Positions 30,741 through 52,266 are shown, counted from the first letter of the stretch. The stretch: DNA of 64,000 nucleotides from Paulinella micropora (GCA_009731375.1 BJOX01000183.1:248644-312643); one strand, 5' to 3'. Numbers and translations: made by a program. The notes: generated from the sequence alone by a model not told the origin.

Positions 30741-31762
30741 ATGCCTGATTTAAACCATAAACATACAATTATTAATAATCAAAATCGTAATAGCCAACTT
30801 GAGGACACACCAACGGGAGAAGTAGTTAAAACAAAAGAAGAAGAAGCCCTTGAAATTCACCACCAGAAAAAGAATCCAAAAACATGGAACACGATATGGG
30901 TTGATAAACCATTAGACCAAGTCTTTCTTGACTTAGCGGATATGAGTAAGATAAAAGATAAGAAAGGAAATAAGGGTTATGCTTGGATGCTTGTTTGGAT
31001 TGATTGTCATTCAAGATATTTAATAATCATTCCATTAAAAAATAAAACAGCAAAAGAAGTATATTATGCTTTGAAATCCATACCTTATAAACCAAAGTCG
31101 ATTACAAATGACAGCGGAGGAGAATATAAAGGTGCTACTCGTGATTATTTTATTGAAAATGGAATTAAACACGATGTCGTTGAAGTTGGCGACCATAGAG
31201 CGCTTGCGGTTGTGGATAGAGTTATAAGAAGTATTAGGAGATGGCTTGACCTTTTATTTGAAACCAATCGTAATTTTGATTGGGTTAGTTATATTCAAGA
31301 CTTAGTAGATGCTTATAATCATAAAGTCCATAGAGGGATTCAAGCCAAACCTGTTGATGTATTTTTCGGGAGAGACAAAAATAAACAGAAAATCACACGT
31401 GATAATTTAATTGATGAATTTAATGTTGGCGATAGCGTAAGAAAGGAAAACACAAAAGAAATGTTTTTTCCAAAGGCGGTAAGACTTTCAGCAAGGTTAT
31501 TTATAAAGTCAAGGGGCGAAAGGGGTTTAACATCATATTAAATAACGATGAGTTAGTAAGTCCACGTGATTAATTAAAAACTGATTTTATTAAACCTGTT
31601 GATGAAGAAAAAGATATGAAGGAGCAGACCAAAGAAGTTATTAAAGAAAAAAGACAAAAGAATTATTAAAAAGAGAAGACATTCAACCAGAGAATATCAG
31701 GACTTCAAAACGAGAAAAAAAAAGGCAAAGGTAATATTAGATTTATAGGCAAAAAAAGGTGA
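30741..31762 (+). CDS. INT: retroviral-type (rve) integrase, C-terminus frame-broken
   Basis: The start MPDLNHKHTI is preferred because the longer frame would overlap the divergent gene. The catalytic core contains DLADMSKIKD (first Asp), ITNDSGGEYKG (second Asp) and, in place of the canonical Glu region, ALAVVDRVIRSIRRW, where Asp occupies the expected acidic position. NHKVHRGI follows. From about 31470 the protein-like frame changes: an SH3/chromo-like segment (YKVKGRKGFNI) is read in another frame, an in-frame TAA occurs near 31570, and the tail to 31762 needs further shifts. The enzyme would insert the element and make the 6-bp target duplication. The core is intact but the C-terminal domain is damaged in this consensus. 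Confidence 0.85.
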
Positions 31763-31765
31763 ACA

Positions 31766-31849
31766 GCGAATAGATACGACTTCCATCGGAATTGAACCCG
31801 AAACATAAAATTTCAATGACTACGCCGAACCAATTAGTCTATCTATCGC
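31766..31849 (-). tRNA. degenerate tRNA-like sequence
   Basis: On the minus strand the ends pair (GCGATAGATA with TATCTATTCGC, one bulge), an A-box-like TAGACTAATTGG is present, and GGTTCAATTCC matches a B-box. The anticodon arm does not fold cleanly and the T stem has only four good pairs, so no anticodon is assigned. It may be a decayed or indel-damaged tRNA. Confidence 0.35.
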
Positions 31850-31950
31850 GTAAACCTGCCAGTGATACAGGAAAATAGGTATTTGAAGTATTATCATAAG
31901 TCTATACTTACCCATCAAATTCTAGAAAATTCTATTTCCGTGAATATGTC

Positions 31951-32032
31951 TTTGCGACACCGCAACACGGCGCTGTTGCAGTGTTGCAACCTCTGCGACA
32001 GAATTTCGCTTTTTTTGTCGCAGTGTCGCAAA
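31951..32032. repeat. cluster of three inverted repeats upstream of a gene
   Basis: TTTGCGACAC (31951-31960) pairs with GTGTCGCAAA (32023-32032). Inside are GCAACAC/GTGTTGC (31962-31968, 31981-31987) and CTGCGACA/TGTCGCAG (31993-32000, 32016-32023). The outer arm ends four bases before the ATG at 32037. Confidence 0.75.
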
Positions 32033-32036
32033 AAAA

Positions 32037-32570
32037 ATGGAGTTAATTCCGAGTAGAAACAAAACTAAAACCGATTGGTTGGAGGAATTTGAAATTCGTA
32101 GAACTGGTAAAGACAGACTAAATAAGGATAAAATCGCTTGCGAAGAAAGAATTTCTAAAGCGGATAAAGAAATTTCTCGTCTCGTTGAAAAGAAACAGCC
32201 CGACCTAATTACGGTTGAGGCTATCAATGAGATGTTGCAACGATTAAGTATTGAAAATAATGAAGTAGAGGCAGATAAACTTTTTAGGATGAGACAAAAG
32301 AAAATGGAAAAAAAAATAAACAAAGAACGCGATAATTTCTATAAGTGGAAAAATGACAATCGTGGCCAACTTACCGCTATTGTATTGAATAAAATTCTCG
32401 TTGGTATTGAGAAAGAACATTTATCGTTTAATTCTTCTTTTAACAAATACTCAAGTGATGGTATTAACGAATACGTAAATAATAGCATTAATAGTAGTAT
32501 TAAACGCGAACACAATAGGAATATGCACAGAGTCTTCAGAACCGAGAGTGCGGATAGCAACTCGGAATAA
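32037..32570 (+). CDS. 177-residue charged helical protein of unknown function
   Basis: Starts MELIPSRNKTKTDWLEEFEI and contains long charged helices (ERISKADKEISRLVEKK, then RMRQKKMEKKINKERDNFYK) and a Ser/Asn-rich C-terminus. No motif is recognised. A compact cluster of inverted repeats abuts the start and three hairpins follow the stop. It belongs to the right-end small-gene group. Confidence 0.5.
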   Translation: MELIPSRNKTKTDWLEEFEIRRTGKDRLNKDKIACEERISKADKEISRLVEKKQPDLITVEAINEMLQRLSIENNEVEADKLFRMRQKKMEKKINKERDNFYKWKNDNRGQLTAIVLNKILVGIEKEHLSFNSSFNKYSSDGINEYVNNSINSSIKREHNRNMHRVFRTESADSNSE

Positions 32571-32585
32571 AAAGACTTCGTGTCA

Positions 32586-32648
32586 AATGTTGATTTTATT
32601 CGAAATCAACATTAATGGTTTTCTTAAAAACCAAGGGGTTTAAACCCC
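32586..32648 (+). terminator. three consecutive hairpins
   Basis: AATGTTGATTT/AAATCAACATT (32586-32613), GGTTTT/AAAACC (32617-32632) and the perfect palindrome GGGGTTTAAACCCC (32635-32648) follow each other beginning 15 nt past a stop codon. Confidence 0.75.
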
Positions 32649-32697
32649 ACTCTTATTCAAAGAAATTTCTATTACTTTTTGGTGTGTGTAATAGACT

Positions 32698-33228
32698 ATG
32701 GGAGAGCCTGAAGAATTAGTTGATGGTGTTGGAGGAATGAACATTAATCCCGCCCCTGCCACTGCCCATGCCCCTGCCCCAGCGGGTAAGTCTACAATCT
32801 CAAATATATTTGAGATACTTATGATACATGTTGATTTTGATTTGTCAAAAATCAACATTGGTGTGTGTGTAGGTTTTTGGAAGTCATGGGTTGATGTTGA
32901 AGCCGAGGCGCCAGCAGAGATGAAAAACCCCCGCTTAGTGAGGGTTCCGCGCGATTTCGCTCGGCTTGAAAGAGCAGACATAACTGCTCTTCACGCTGAC
33001 CGAAAATTTTTCCTTCGCAGACCCGCTGAGAGAGTTGAGAAGTTTTCGTTTGCTTGGATTGAACGAGATTCAAGCATGTTAGCCCCAAAAAAGAAAACTT
33101 TCTTTCTGGCTTCTGTAGGAAGAGATGAGGAAGAAATTCTCGTCTTCCCTTCTATTTCAGCATTGAAGAAAAAAATTAACAATGATGAAAGTTTAATCAA
33201 TTGGATGGTCTCGCTTGAGACTTTGTGA
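32698..33228 (+). CDS. 176-residue protein of unknown function containing hairpin repeats
   Basis: Starts MGEPEELVDGVGGMNINPAP with an Ala/Pro-rich head (ATAHAPAPAGK). Residues about 33-60 are encoded across two palindromes, the 20-bp ATCTCAAATATATTTGAGAT and an 11-bp stem-loop. The rest includes RVPRDFARLERADITALHAD and EEILVFPSISALKKKINNDE. No family is recognised. It is the last gene before the right inverted repeat, and a hairpin follows 4 nt past the stop. Confidence 0.45.
   Translation: MGEPEELVDGVGGMNINPAPATAHAPAPAGKSTISNIFEILMIHVDFDLSKINIGVCVGFWKSWVDVEAEAPAEMKNPRLVRVPRDFARLERADITALHADRKFFLRRPAERVEKFSFAWIERDSSMLAPKKKTFFLASVGRDEEEILVFPSISALKKKINNDESLINWMVSLETL
32797..32858. repeat. two palindromes inside the last Polinton ORF
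   Basis: ATCTCAAATATATTTGAGAT (32797-32816) differs from the start-codon palindrome at 13024 only in its centre. ATGTTGATTTT/AAAATCAACAT (32828-32858) belongs to the same family as 17769 and 32586. Confidence 0.8.
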
Positions 33229-33232
33229 GATA

Positions 33233-33256
33233 AGTCCATTTTTTCAAAAATGGACT
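33233..33256 (+). terminator. hairpin after the last Polinton gene
   Basis: AGTCCATTTTT and AAAAATGGACT form an 11-bp stem with a 2-nt loop, 4 nt past the stop at 33228. Confidence 0.7.
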
Positions 33257-33351
33257 CTTAAGTTTATTTATATATGAATAAACTTATTTTATTAAAAATA
33301 AGGGTTTTTTAATGACTTTTATTTTTCTTTATTCAACGGGTGCTCTGTGGA

Positions 33352-33480
33352 GGGCTCTTTAGGGTGTTTTGTGCTCTCGTATTGATTGTGCGCCAAATCA
33401 ATAGGAGAAGAGAAATGAAATTTATGAGGTCGTTTTAAGGCACGAAAAAACGACCCTTGTAAATTTCATATTATACTACT
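33352..33480 (-). repeat. right terminal inverted repeat
   Basis: Reverse complement of the left repeat with one mismatch in 129 bases. GACACC follows at 33481-33486, the partner of AACACC at the left end. Confidence 0.97.
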
Positions 33481-33486
33481 GACACC

Positions 33487-35139
33487 TCCGACACATGCTC
33501 AGTTTCTGCGCGCAAAAGATCTGTTCATACTTGACAAAGTGATGAATGAGGTTCAATACATCACAAGAAACAAATGTATTAATTTTTTTCTTAATAAATT
33601 ATATTTCGACCTAGAAAAGTTGAAGCAAAAACCGATCGTCAGGAGGGTCGTCAAAAATGAAAATGAGTCTAGGAGTCGTATTTCTCATTAATAATTCAAA
33701 GACAGCGTTCCATTCAGTCTGTTCTATTACTAGGCTAGCTTCCCTGATCTTTTTAGCCATTCATTTTGTCTGTGGTTATAGGTACGTGACACAACAACAA
33801 CCTTTTGAAAGCATGAGTTTCGTGCACACAGTGACCTTGTATGCAGCTAATATACTTTGCAACTTTATTTTTATGCTTGGAATATCATATCCGTCACTAG
33901 GATGGTCGTTTCCAATCAAAAAATTTCGAGGAGCGAACTGCTCTCATAGCTTTTGAAAGTGATTCAAGTTTTTTTCTTCCGATATACCCTCCAAAATGCG
34001 ACTTTACGTTTTCATTTTACACACAAATTGAAGTTTACCGGGTTTGAGAAATTATGTGTATCAAGTGTACAAACATATTTAGACACTTTTTAGCCCTATA
34101 CAAACTGATTCAGAACTCGGATCACAAAACCAAATTTTCTATTCAAGTTTTCCAATCTCACAAGACCCAAGTTTTGCAAGGAAAATTTGTTGCACAGAAA
34201 TAGAATTTTGTTGCAAAAATATGTAAATGTGTTCCTGAACACCTATCCTATCGAAGTGTGGAACGTAAATATCACAAAACATAAAGTCAAGGGGCTACAC
34301 TTGAATGTCAACAACGAAAACGAGTGCAGACACCATTTTTCAGCTAAAAAAACTTGAGTCACGAAAACTTAGTAGCCAAGAACGACACCGTAAAAATCGG
34401 CTGAAAAATGTGGCTCGGAGGGCCGGCGTGAACAACAAGCAAAAGTTGTATCAAATCGGGGGAACGATATGCTTCTAAACCAGGATGTTTCAGAAGCTGA
34501 GCTTGTAGTATGTGATAGAGCATCATATAGTAACTTGAATTGAGTCATGTTTCCCCTACGTATTTTTCAATAATTTTTCAACTATTGATCAAGTTTTCAG
34601 CGTGACTGTTTCTTTTTTATAAAACTATTTTCACTCAGACAGTGTTGTCTTTAAATACATAGTGTGCAGGCACAGTGTGAGTTCGGACACATTGTCATCA
34701 GTGATTGAATTTTGCGTTTTGGAGTATCTGCCATCTTTCAATATATGTACTTTCAACTTATGATATAAAATAATACAATGGCATTCATAACTATAATATA
34801 AAACTGCACTGAAAAGCCTATCTTCCCCACGATTTATTCAAGGCACATGCTCATCGACACTAATATGTATTAATATGTTCAACTCACTCTTCTGACTCAT
34901 GATCCCTTAATATACACTTCAAGTTAGTAATTATCAAGTTCCTGTATTACCATATCAAGTCACGAGTCAAGTTCTGGAACTGGTGGCAAAGTGATTGCTC
35001 AACTTTATGCTCATATCATCTATTACCAATTTGGTGAGGTTGGTTTCCTTTTTGAAGTTCAACCGGTTCTTTTGAATCAGGCTGAGTAAAAATGGTGGTA
35101 GACAACTGAGATCCCGGCCCCGGAGCCTCCGGTTAACAC
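33487..35139. other. unassigned AT-rich sequence right of the Polinton
   Basis: No gene, repeat or clear exon was recognised. The longest ORF (33657-33956) has no family features and is not supported. Confidence 0.5.
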
Positions 35140-35640
35140 TGTGTGGACATCACCCCCGAATTATCCGGTAAAAAACTTATTTATAGATTTCGTCTGGCCC
35201 GACACGTCTGAAATGCCAATTTGATCCTGGTCTTTTGGCGGCTTTTTGTCTTTGCGTCACTGAGCTAATATAACGAGACATCATTCTCTTTTTTGAGGAC
35301 TGTGTTTGGTTATATTACCGACTTACTCTTCCATTGAGCTATCGTTGGGGATAGTACAACTGCCAGGCTAGTTTCCCTGATAGTACCCTGACCTGTAAAT
35401 TGTACAATGGGCCCGGGCACTCGTAGAGTTGAGTGGGAAGCAGATCATTTCCGAACTCTCATTCACTGTTCCAAGGATTGTGTTTGGCTGTATTGCTAGT
35501 ACCAAGTGGCAGGCTTTTAACGAGTCAAGTTCTGAGTTATTGAAGGGAGCATTACGGTTACGCGATGTGGTCCCTTCAACTGAATGCCCGACTCGGATAA
35601 TACATATTAACACCAAAGTTAATATTCACGCTATATAGTT
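35140..35640 (+). repeat. diverged LTR-like relative of the 8.5-9.06 kb LTR
   Basis: It contains the same 36-base identical island (35257-35292), the CATCACCCCC...CCGGTAAAAA block (about 35149-35175) and weaker similarity to about 35470, all in the orientation and order of the first copy. No retroelement coding region adjoins it, so it looks like a solo or truncated LTR of a related family. Confidence 0.6.
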
Positions 35641-35715
35641 TATTACAGTATAATATCAATATTTAAACTAGTTTTGCTATAGAAACATGCAGGGATTGTT
35701 AACTCAAGAGTTGGT

Positions 35716-44890
<9,175 letters not shown>

Positions 44891-45016
44891 CTGGAACACA
44901 TGGTTAGAAATTGTGTGTGTGCGTGTGTGTGTGTATGTGTGTGTGTATGTGTGTGTGTGTGTGTGTATGTGTGTGTGTGTATGTGTGTGTGTATGTGTGT
45001 GTGTGTGTGTGCGTGC

Positions 45017-45058
<42 letters not shown>

Positions 45059-45059
<1 letters not shown>

Positions 45060-45103
45060 GCCAACAAAAAGAAGACCCTTAGTAACATCCTCTAGAGACA
45101 TGA
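45059..45103 (-). pseudogene. truncated duplicate of the 44838-44890 exon
   Basis: On minus, AGGATGTTACTAAGGGTCTT corresponds to AGGATGTTACAGAGGGTCTG of the exon encoding DVTEGLLFVANKLEPIQ. The copy keeps the acceptor side but is cut off by the (GT)n tract after FVGN. Confidence 0.6.
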
Positions 45104-45217
45104 AGATAGATAGATAGATAGATGATGTCTCGCAACTCTTTCGAGTGCAGAAAAAGAAAACTCTCTCTTCAATGCCAACATTTGTGGATGACGCAAGAGT
45201 TGTATGGGGAGAGTGAG

Positions 45218-45302
<85 letters not shown>

Positions 45303-45321
45303 GGATAGATAGATAGCTAGC

Positions 45322-45366
<45 letters not shown>

Positions 45367-45426
45367 TAGGTAGGTAGGTAGATAGGTAGATAGGTAGGTA
45401 GGTAGGTAGGTATATATATATATATG

Positions 45427-45474
<48 letters not shown>

Positions 45475-45532
45475 CATATGTTACCACTGTTTCCGGTCGG
45501 TGTGGGTACCCATTTCGCCTAGAGCTGGTCGA

Positions 45533-45649
<117 letters not shown>

Positions 45650-45770
45650 CCTACCTACCTACCTACCTACCTATCTATCTACCTACCTACCTACCTACCT
45701 ACCTACCTACCTACCTACCTACCTTCCTACCATCCAACCTTCCTACCTACCTACCTACCTACCTACCTAC

Positions 45771-45847
<77 letters not shown>

Positions 45848-45852
<5 letters not shown>

Positions 45853-46122
45853 GTCGGTTTATGCTAGACTGTCGATGTCACAGTCTCGAAACTCCATCTG
45901 CTTACTGGGCCCTCTGTAATGGAGGTGGGAGCTCGTTCTGCAAGGGGCGCTTATGGAACGAGCCCTGGCCCCGCCTGGTACTAGGGAGCTTTGGTATCGC
46001 CTGTATCAGTCCCTTCCGTGCAAACATCACGGCTTAGCTGGGCATCGGGTTAATACTTTACCCACAGACTTCCTTGGTTGACGAAATCAGAAGCTCCTTT
46101 TTTCTGACATTAGTCGATATCT
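45848..46122 (+). repeat. dispersed repeat family R1, copy 2
   Basis: A 3' portion of R1 (from TCTGTCGGTTTATGCTAGAC) that ends in TCGATATCTCATC and runs into (ATCT)n. It is flanked by (ATCT)n on both sides. Confidence 0.85.
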
Positions 46123-46123
46123 C

Positions 46124-46239
<116 letters not shown>

Positions 46240-46379
46240 GTCTGTCTGTCTATCTATCTAGCGCTGACCGCTGTTTCCGGTTGGTGTGGGTACCCATTTT
46301 CCTAGCGCTTGCCGAATCTTCTTCATGCCATACACTCTGCCTTCAGAGATGTGAGGCCTGGCACGCGATGGAGATAGAC

Positions 46380-46419
<40 letters not shown>

Positions 46420-46428
46420 CGATAGATC

Positions 46429-46473
<45 letters not shown>

Positions 46474-46659
46474 CTTGTGGGATCTTCTTCATGCCGTACA
46501 CTCACTGCCTTCAGAGAGTGTGAGGCCTGTGGACATACATGAGAGCACTTCCTTAGCTCTGCAACACAATCAACAGAGATGTGAGGCCTTGCTGGACATG
46601 CAGGAGCACTTTTCTTAGCTCTTCAACACAATCAACAGAGGCCTGGAGATACATGAACA

Positions 46660-46719
<60 letters not shown>

Positions 46720-47385
46720 NNNNNNNNNNNNNNNNNNNNNNNNNNNNNNNNNNNNNNNNNNNNNNNNNNNNNNNNNNNNNNNNNNNNNNNNNNNNNNNNN
46801 NNNNNNNNNNNNNNNNNNNNNNNNNNNNNNNNNNNNNNNNNNNNNNNNNNNNNNNNNNNNNNNNNNNNNNNNNNNNNNNNNNNNNNNNNNNNNNNNNNNN
46901 NNNNNNNNNNNNNNNNNNNNNNNNNNNNNNNNNNNNNNNNNNNNNNNNNNNNNNNNNNNNNNNNNNNNNNNNNNNNNNNNNNNNNNNNNNNNNNNNNNNN
47001 NNNNNNNNNNNNNNNNNNNNNNNNNNNNNNNNNNNNNNNNNNNNNNNNNNNNNNNNNNNNNNNNNNNNNNNNNNNNNNNNNNNNNNNNNNNNNNNNNNNN
47101 NNNNNNNNNNNNNNNNNNNNNNNNNNNNNNNNNNNNNNNNNNNNNNNNNNNNNNNNNNNNNNNNNNNNNNNNNNNNNNNNNNNNNNNNNNNNNNNNNNNN
47201 NNNNNNNNNNNNNNNNNNNNNNNNNNNNNNNNNNNNNNNNNNNNNNNNNNNNNNNNNNNNNNNNNNNNNNNNNNNNNNNNNNNNNNNNNNNNNNNNNNNN
47301 NNNNNNNNNNNNNNNNNNNNNNNNNNNNNNNNNNNNNNNNNNNNNNNNNNNNNNNNNNNNNNNNNNNNNNNNNNNNNNNNNNNNN
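46720..47385. other. assembly gap, 666 N
   Basis: Unknown sequence preceded by poly-C. Other gaps: 37699-38098, 41533-41721, 54330-54525, 58653-59241, 60768-60801, 63126-63208. Confidence 0.99.
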
Positions 47386-47430
47386 AGATAGATAGATAGA
47401 TCGATAGATAGATCGATAGATAGATCGATC

Positions 47431-47464
<34 letters not shown>

Positions 47465-47557
47465 CAGACCGACAGACAGACAGACAGATACAGACAGACA
47501 GATACATATATATATACAGGTAGATAAATACATAGATAGATAGACAGACAGACAGAC

Positions 47558-47593
<36 letters not shown>

Positions 47594-47666
47594 TAGATAG
47601 ATAGATAGATAGATAGGTGGGCAGGTGGGTAGGCAGGCAGTTTGGCAGATAAACAGATAGATAAAC

Positions 47667-47729
<63 letters not shown>

Positions 47730-47870
47730 AGATAGATAGATAGAGATAGATAGATAAATAGATAGATAGATAGACAGATAGATAAAAGAAAGCAAGCGTT
47801 CGTCAATTATTAAAAGTTGCATAGTGGAAAAAGACAGATAGATAGACAGATAGGTAGGTAGGTAGGTAGG

Positions 47871-47922
<52 letters not shown>

Positions 47923-47923
47923 C

Positions 47924-47972
<49 letters not shown>

Positions 47973-48026
47973 AACAAACAGACAGACAATAGACAGACCA
48001 ACCGACCGACCGACAGACAGACAGAC

Positions 48027-48094
<68 letters not shown>

Positions 48095-48107
48095 CGATGA
48101 TAGATAG

Positions 48108-48138
<31 letters not shown>

Positions 48139-48324
48139 GACAGATAAATAGATAGATAGATAGAAAGATAGATAGATAGATAGATAGATAGGTAGATAGG
48201 TAGATAGATAGATAGATAGATAGATAGATGGATGGATAGATGCATGGATAGATGGATGGATTGATGGATTGATAGATGGATGGATAGATAGCTAGATAGC
48301 TAGCTAGCTAGCTAGCTAGCTAGC

Positions 48325-48387
<63 letters not shown>

Positions 48388-48463
48388 GATAGATAGATAG
48401 ATAGATAGGTAGGTAGGTAGATAGATAGGTAGGTAGGTAGGTAGGTAGATAGATGGTAGATAG

Positions 48464-48521
<58 letters not shown>

Positions 48522-48605
48522 TATAGATAGATAGATAGATAGAACCTGCAAGCCTCCAGGGGCAGGTTTCTGTACGACTACACCTTCGAACCCTATGAGA
48601 GAGCG

Positions 48606-48660
<55 letters not shown>
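47386..48660 (-). repeat. (GATA)n block and (GA)n
   Basis: About 1.15 kb of GATA tetranucleotide with interspersed GACA, GGTA and GCTA variants, then a short unique segment (48541-48600) and GA to 48660. On plus, the unique segment reads [19 protein letters not shown], exon-like but without a donor site. Confidence 0.92.
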
Positions 48661-48661
<1 letters not shown>

Positions 48662-48666
<5 letters not shown>

Positions 48667-49364
48667 CTTCCACAAAACAAAACAAAACGTAACAATAAGC
48701 ATAGACAACCACATACTTGAACAAGGCCAACAAGCAAAGCTGATAGGCATAACACTCCAACATAACCTACGGTTCGACCAACACATAAATAACATCATTC
48801 GCAAACTCCAACCAACAATCATCTCCTTCCAATATGCTAAGAAATTTCTCAGCACAAAAACCATGAAAGACCTATACTACACGCATATATATACCCACAT
48901 CTCATATCAAACATCTCTGTCTGGGGGACCGATAACAACAAAAAGAAACACATACAACCACTCATAAAAATCCACAAAAAAATAATCAGAATAACAGCAA
49001 AAACACATTACAGAGCACACACTAAACCGCTCCTTCACCAACTCGAAATCCTTGACCTTACCCACCTATACATTTTCCGAGTATTTTTCGAAATCCATCC
49101 ATTCATTCACCCCAACCCCACCAAATAACTCAACAGACCGCTTCACCACAACAACTTCACCCCTACCAACACTATCCACACATACAACACAAGACACTCA
49201 ACAAAACATCACCATTTATCGACAACAACAGCCCATACCTCACTCAACTCTTCACCCATGAATGGAAAACGATTCCAGAAAACCTCAGAAAAACAACGTC
49301 ACTCAACTGCTTTAAAAAGCGGCTGAAATATCACTTACTCCAACGACAACATCAAGAACTATAA
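48662..49364 (+). pseudogene. LINE reverse transcriptase, C-terminal remnant
   Basis: Frame 1 reads [20 protein letters not shown], then [20 protein letters not shown] and [20 protein letters not shown]. After a frameshift near 48905 it continues ISVWGT, LIKIHKKIIRITAKTHYRAH and LLHQLEILDLTHLYIFR. The end is SLNCFKKRLKYHLL...EL with a stop at 49364. This is the thumb and C-terminal region shared by Jockey, CR1 and RTE-like non-LTR elements. The upstream RT and endonuclease are missing, and at least three frame disruptions are present, so it is dead. Confidence 0.8.
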
Positions 49365-49860
49365 TCAGCTAACACACACACACACACACAAAATGCCAGT
49401 ACTCTCACACTCCCTGATCCTTGAAGATACCTTCAGGAGCGAGTCGACGTATATGGTCAACCATGCACCACCCCGACTTCCCCCCCTCTTTCCTTTTCCC
49501 TTAATCACTAGTGGTAAAAGAAAAGAGGGGGGCCGCCATACATAAACGACCCCTCCCAAAACCTTAACCAATGTAACAATTTAAGTTACATATCGCGCAA
49601 CATATCCAAACATAAGCATGAATATGATTAATATTAATACCGAGCCACCAAATATCCGATTAATACTTTCTTTTAATACGCTCGACTGAATAAGTAGGTT
49701 TCCACCTTAGATAAAGGTAACTTAATAGCTATACTTTTCACGTGGACTTTCCCTGAGTCCCATTGTAAAATTGTTCTCTCAATAAAAACGAAAAAGAAGA
49801 AGAAGAAGAAGAAGAAGAAGAAGGAGGAGGAGGAGGAGGAGGAGAGGAGAGAGAGAGAGA
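49365..49860 (+). repeat. probable LINE 3' UTR and (AAG)n tail
   Basis: Noncoding sequence follows the LINE stop and ends in AATAAAAACGAAAAAGAAG and an AAG/AGG repeat, consistent with a polyadenylation-like signal and tail. Confidence 0.5.
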
Positions 49861-50713
<853 letters not shown>

Positions 50714-50808
<95 letters not shown>

Positions 50809-50850
50809 ACTCATACATACATACATACATACATACATTACATACATACA

Positions 50851-50882
<32 letters not shown>

Positions 50883-51147
50883 GTTAAACATACATACATA
50901 CATACATACATATGTACATATGTCATACATACATACATATGTCATACATACATACATATATATACATACATACATACATACATACATACATACATACATA
51001 CATACATACATACATACATACATGTGTACATACATATGTATGTACATATATATGTGCATACATACCTATGTACATACATACATACATACATACATACATA
51101 CATACATACATACATACATACATACATACATACATACTATACATACA

Positions 51148-51178
<31 letters not shown>

Positions 51179-51585
51179 GTATGTATGTATGTACATACAT
51201 ACATATGTACATACATACATACATGCATGCATGCATGCATGCATACATACATACATATATACATATATATACATACATACATACATACATACATACATAC
51301 ATACATACATACATACATACATACATACATACGTACGTACGTACGTACGTACGTACGCACGTATGTACATACATACATACATACATGCATACACACATAC
51401 ATACATATGCACATACATACATACATATGTACATACAGACATACATACATACACGTACATACATACATACGTACATACATACATACATACATACATACAC
51501 ATACATACATACACACATACATACATACATACATACATACATACATACATAGATACATACATACATAGATAAATACATACATACA

Positions 51586-51619
<34 letters not shown>

Positions 51620-51853
51620 CATACATACATATATACATACATACATACATAATGTACATACATAATGTACATACATGCATACATACATACATACATACAT
51701 ACATACATAATGTACGTACATACATACATACATACGTACATACATACATACATACATACGTACATATATACATACATACATACAAGTACTCATACATACA
51801 TACATATACATAACATACATACATACATACATAACATACATACATAACATACA

Positions 51854-51885
<32 letters not shown>

Positions 51886-52235
51886 AGTACATATGCCATA
51901 TATACATACATACATACATACATACATACATACATACATAATTACATACATAAATACATATATGGCATACCATACATACCATACATACATACATACATAC
52001 ATACATACATACATACAAGTACTCATACATACATACATACATACATAACATACATACATACATACATACATACATACATACATACATAACATACATACAT
52101 AACTACATACATACATACATACATACATACGTACATACATACATAAATACATAAATACATACATATAAGTACATACATACATACATACATACAACATACA
52201 TACATACATACATACATACCTACACATAACATACA

Positions 52236-52266
<31 letters not shown>

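Larger units (their letters stand above)
12836..33480. mobile_element. Polinton/Maverick-type endogenous virus, 20,645 bp
   Basis: The element is bounded by 129-bp terminal inverted repeats that begin AGTAGTATAA and by a near-perfect 6-bp target duplication. It holds protein-primed PolB, retroviral-type integrase, adenain-like protease, packaging ATPase, double-jelly-roll capsid and minor capsid genes, the full set that defines virion-forming Polintons. It is much more AT-rich than the coding DNA of the adjacent retrotransposon. Extra genes are a fibre with an S74 chaperone and a lectin-like protein. Five core or accessory genes have frame disruptions and four 10-N gaps are present, so activity is uncertain. 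Confidence 0.95.
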
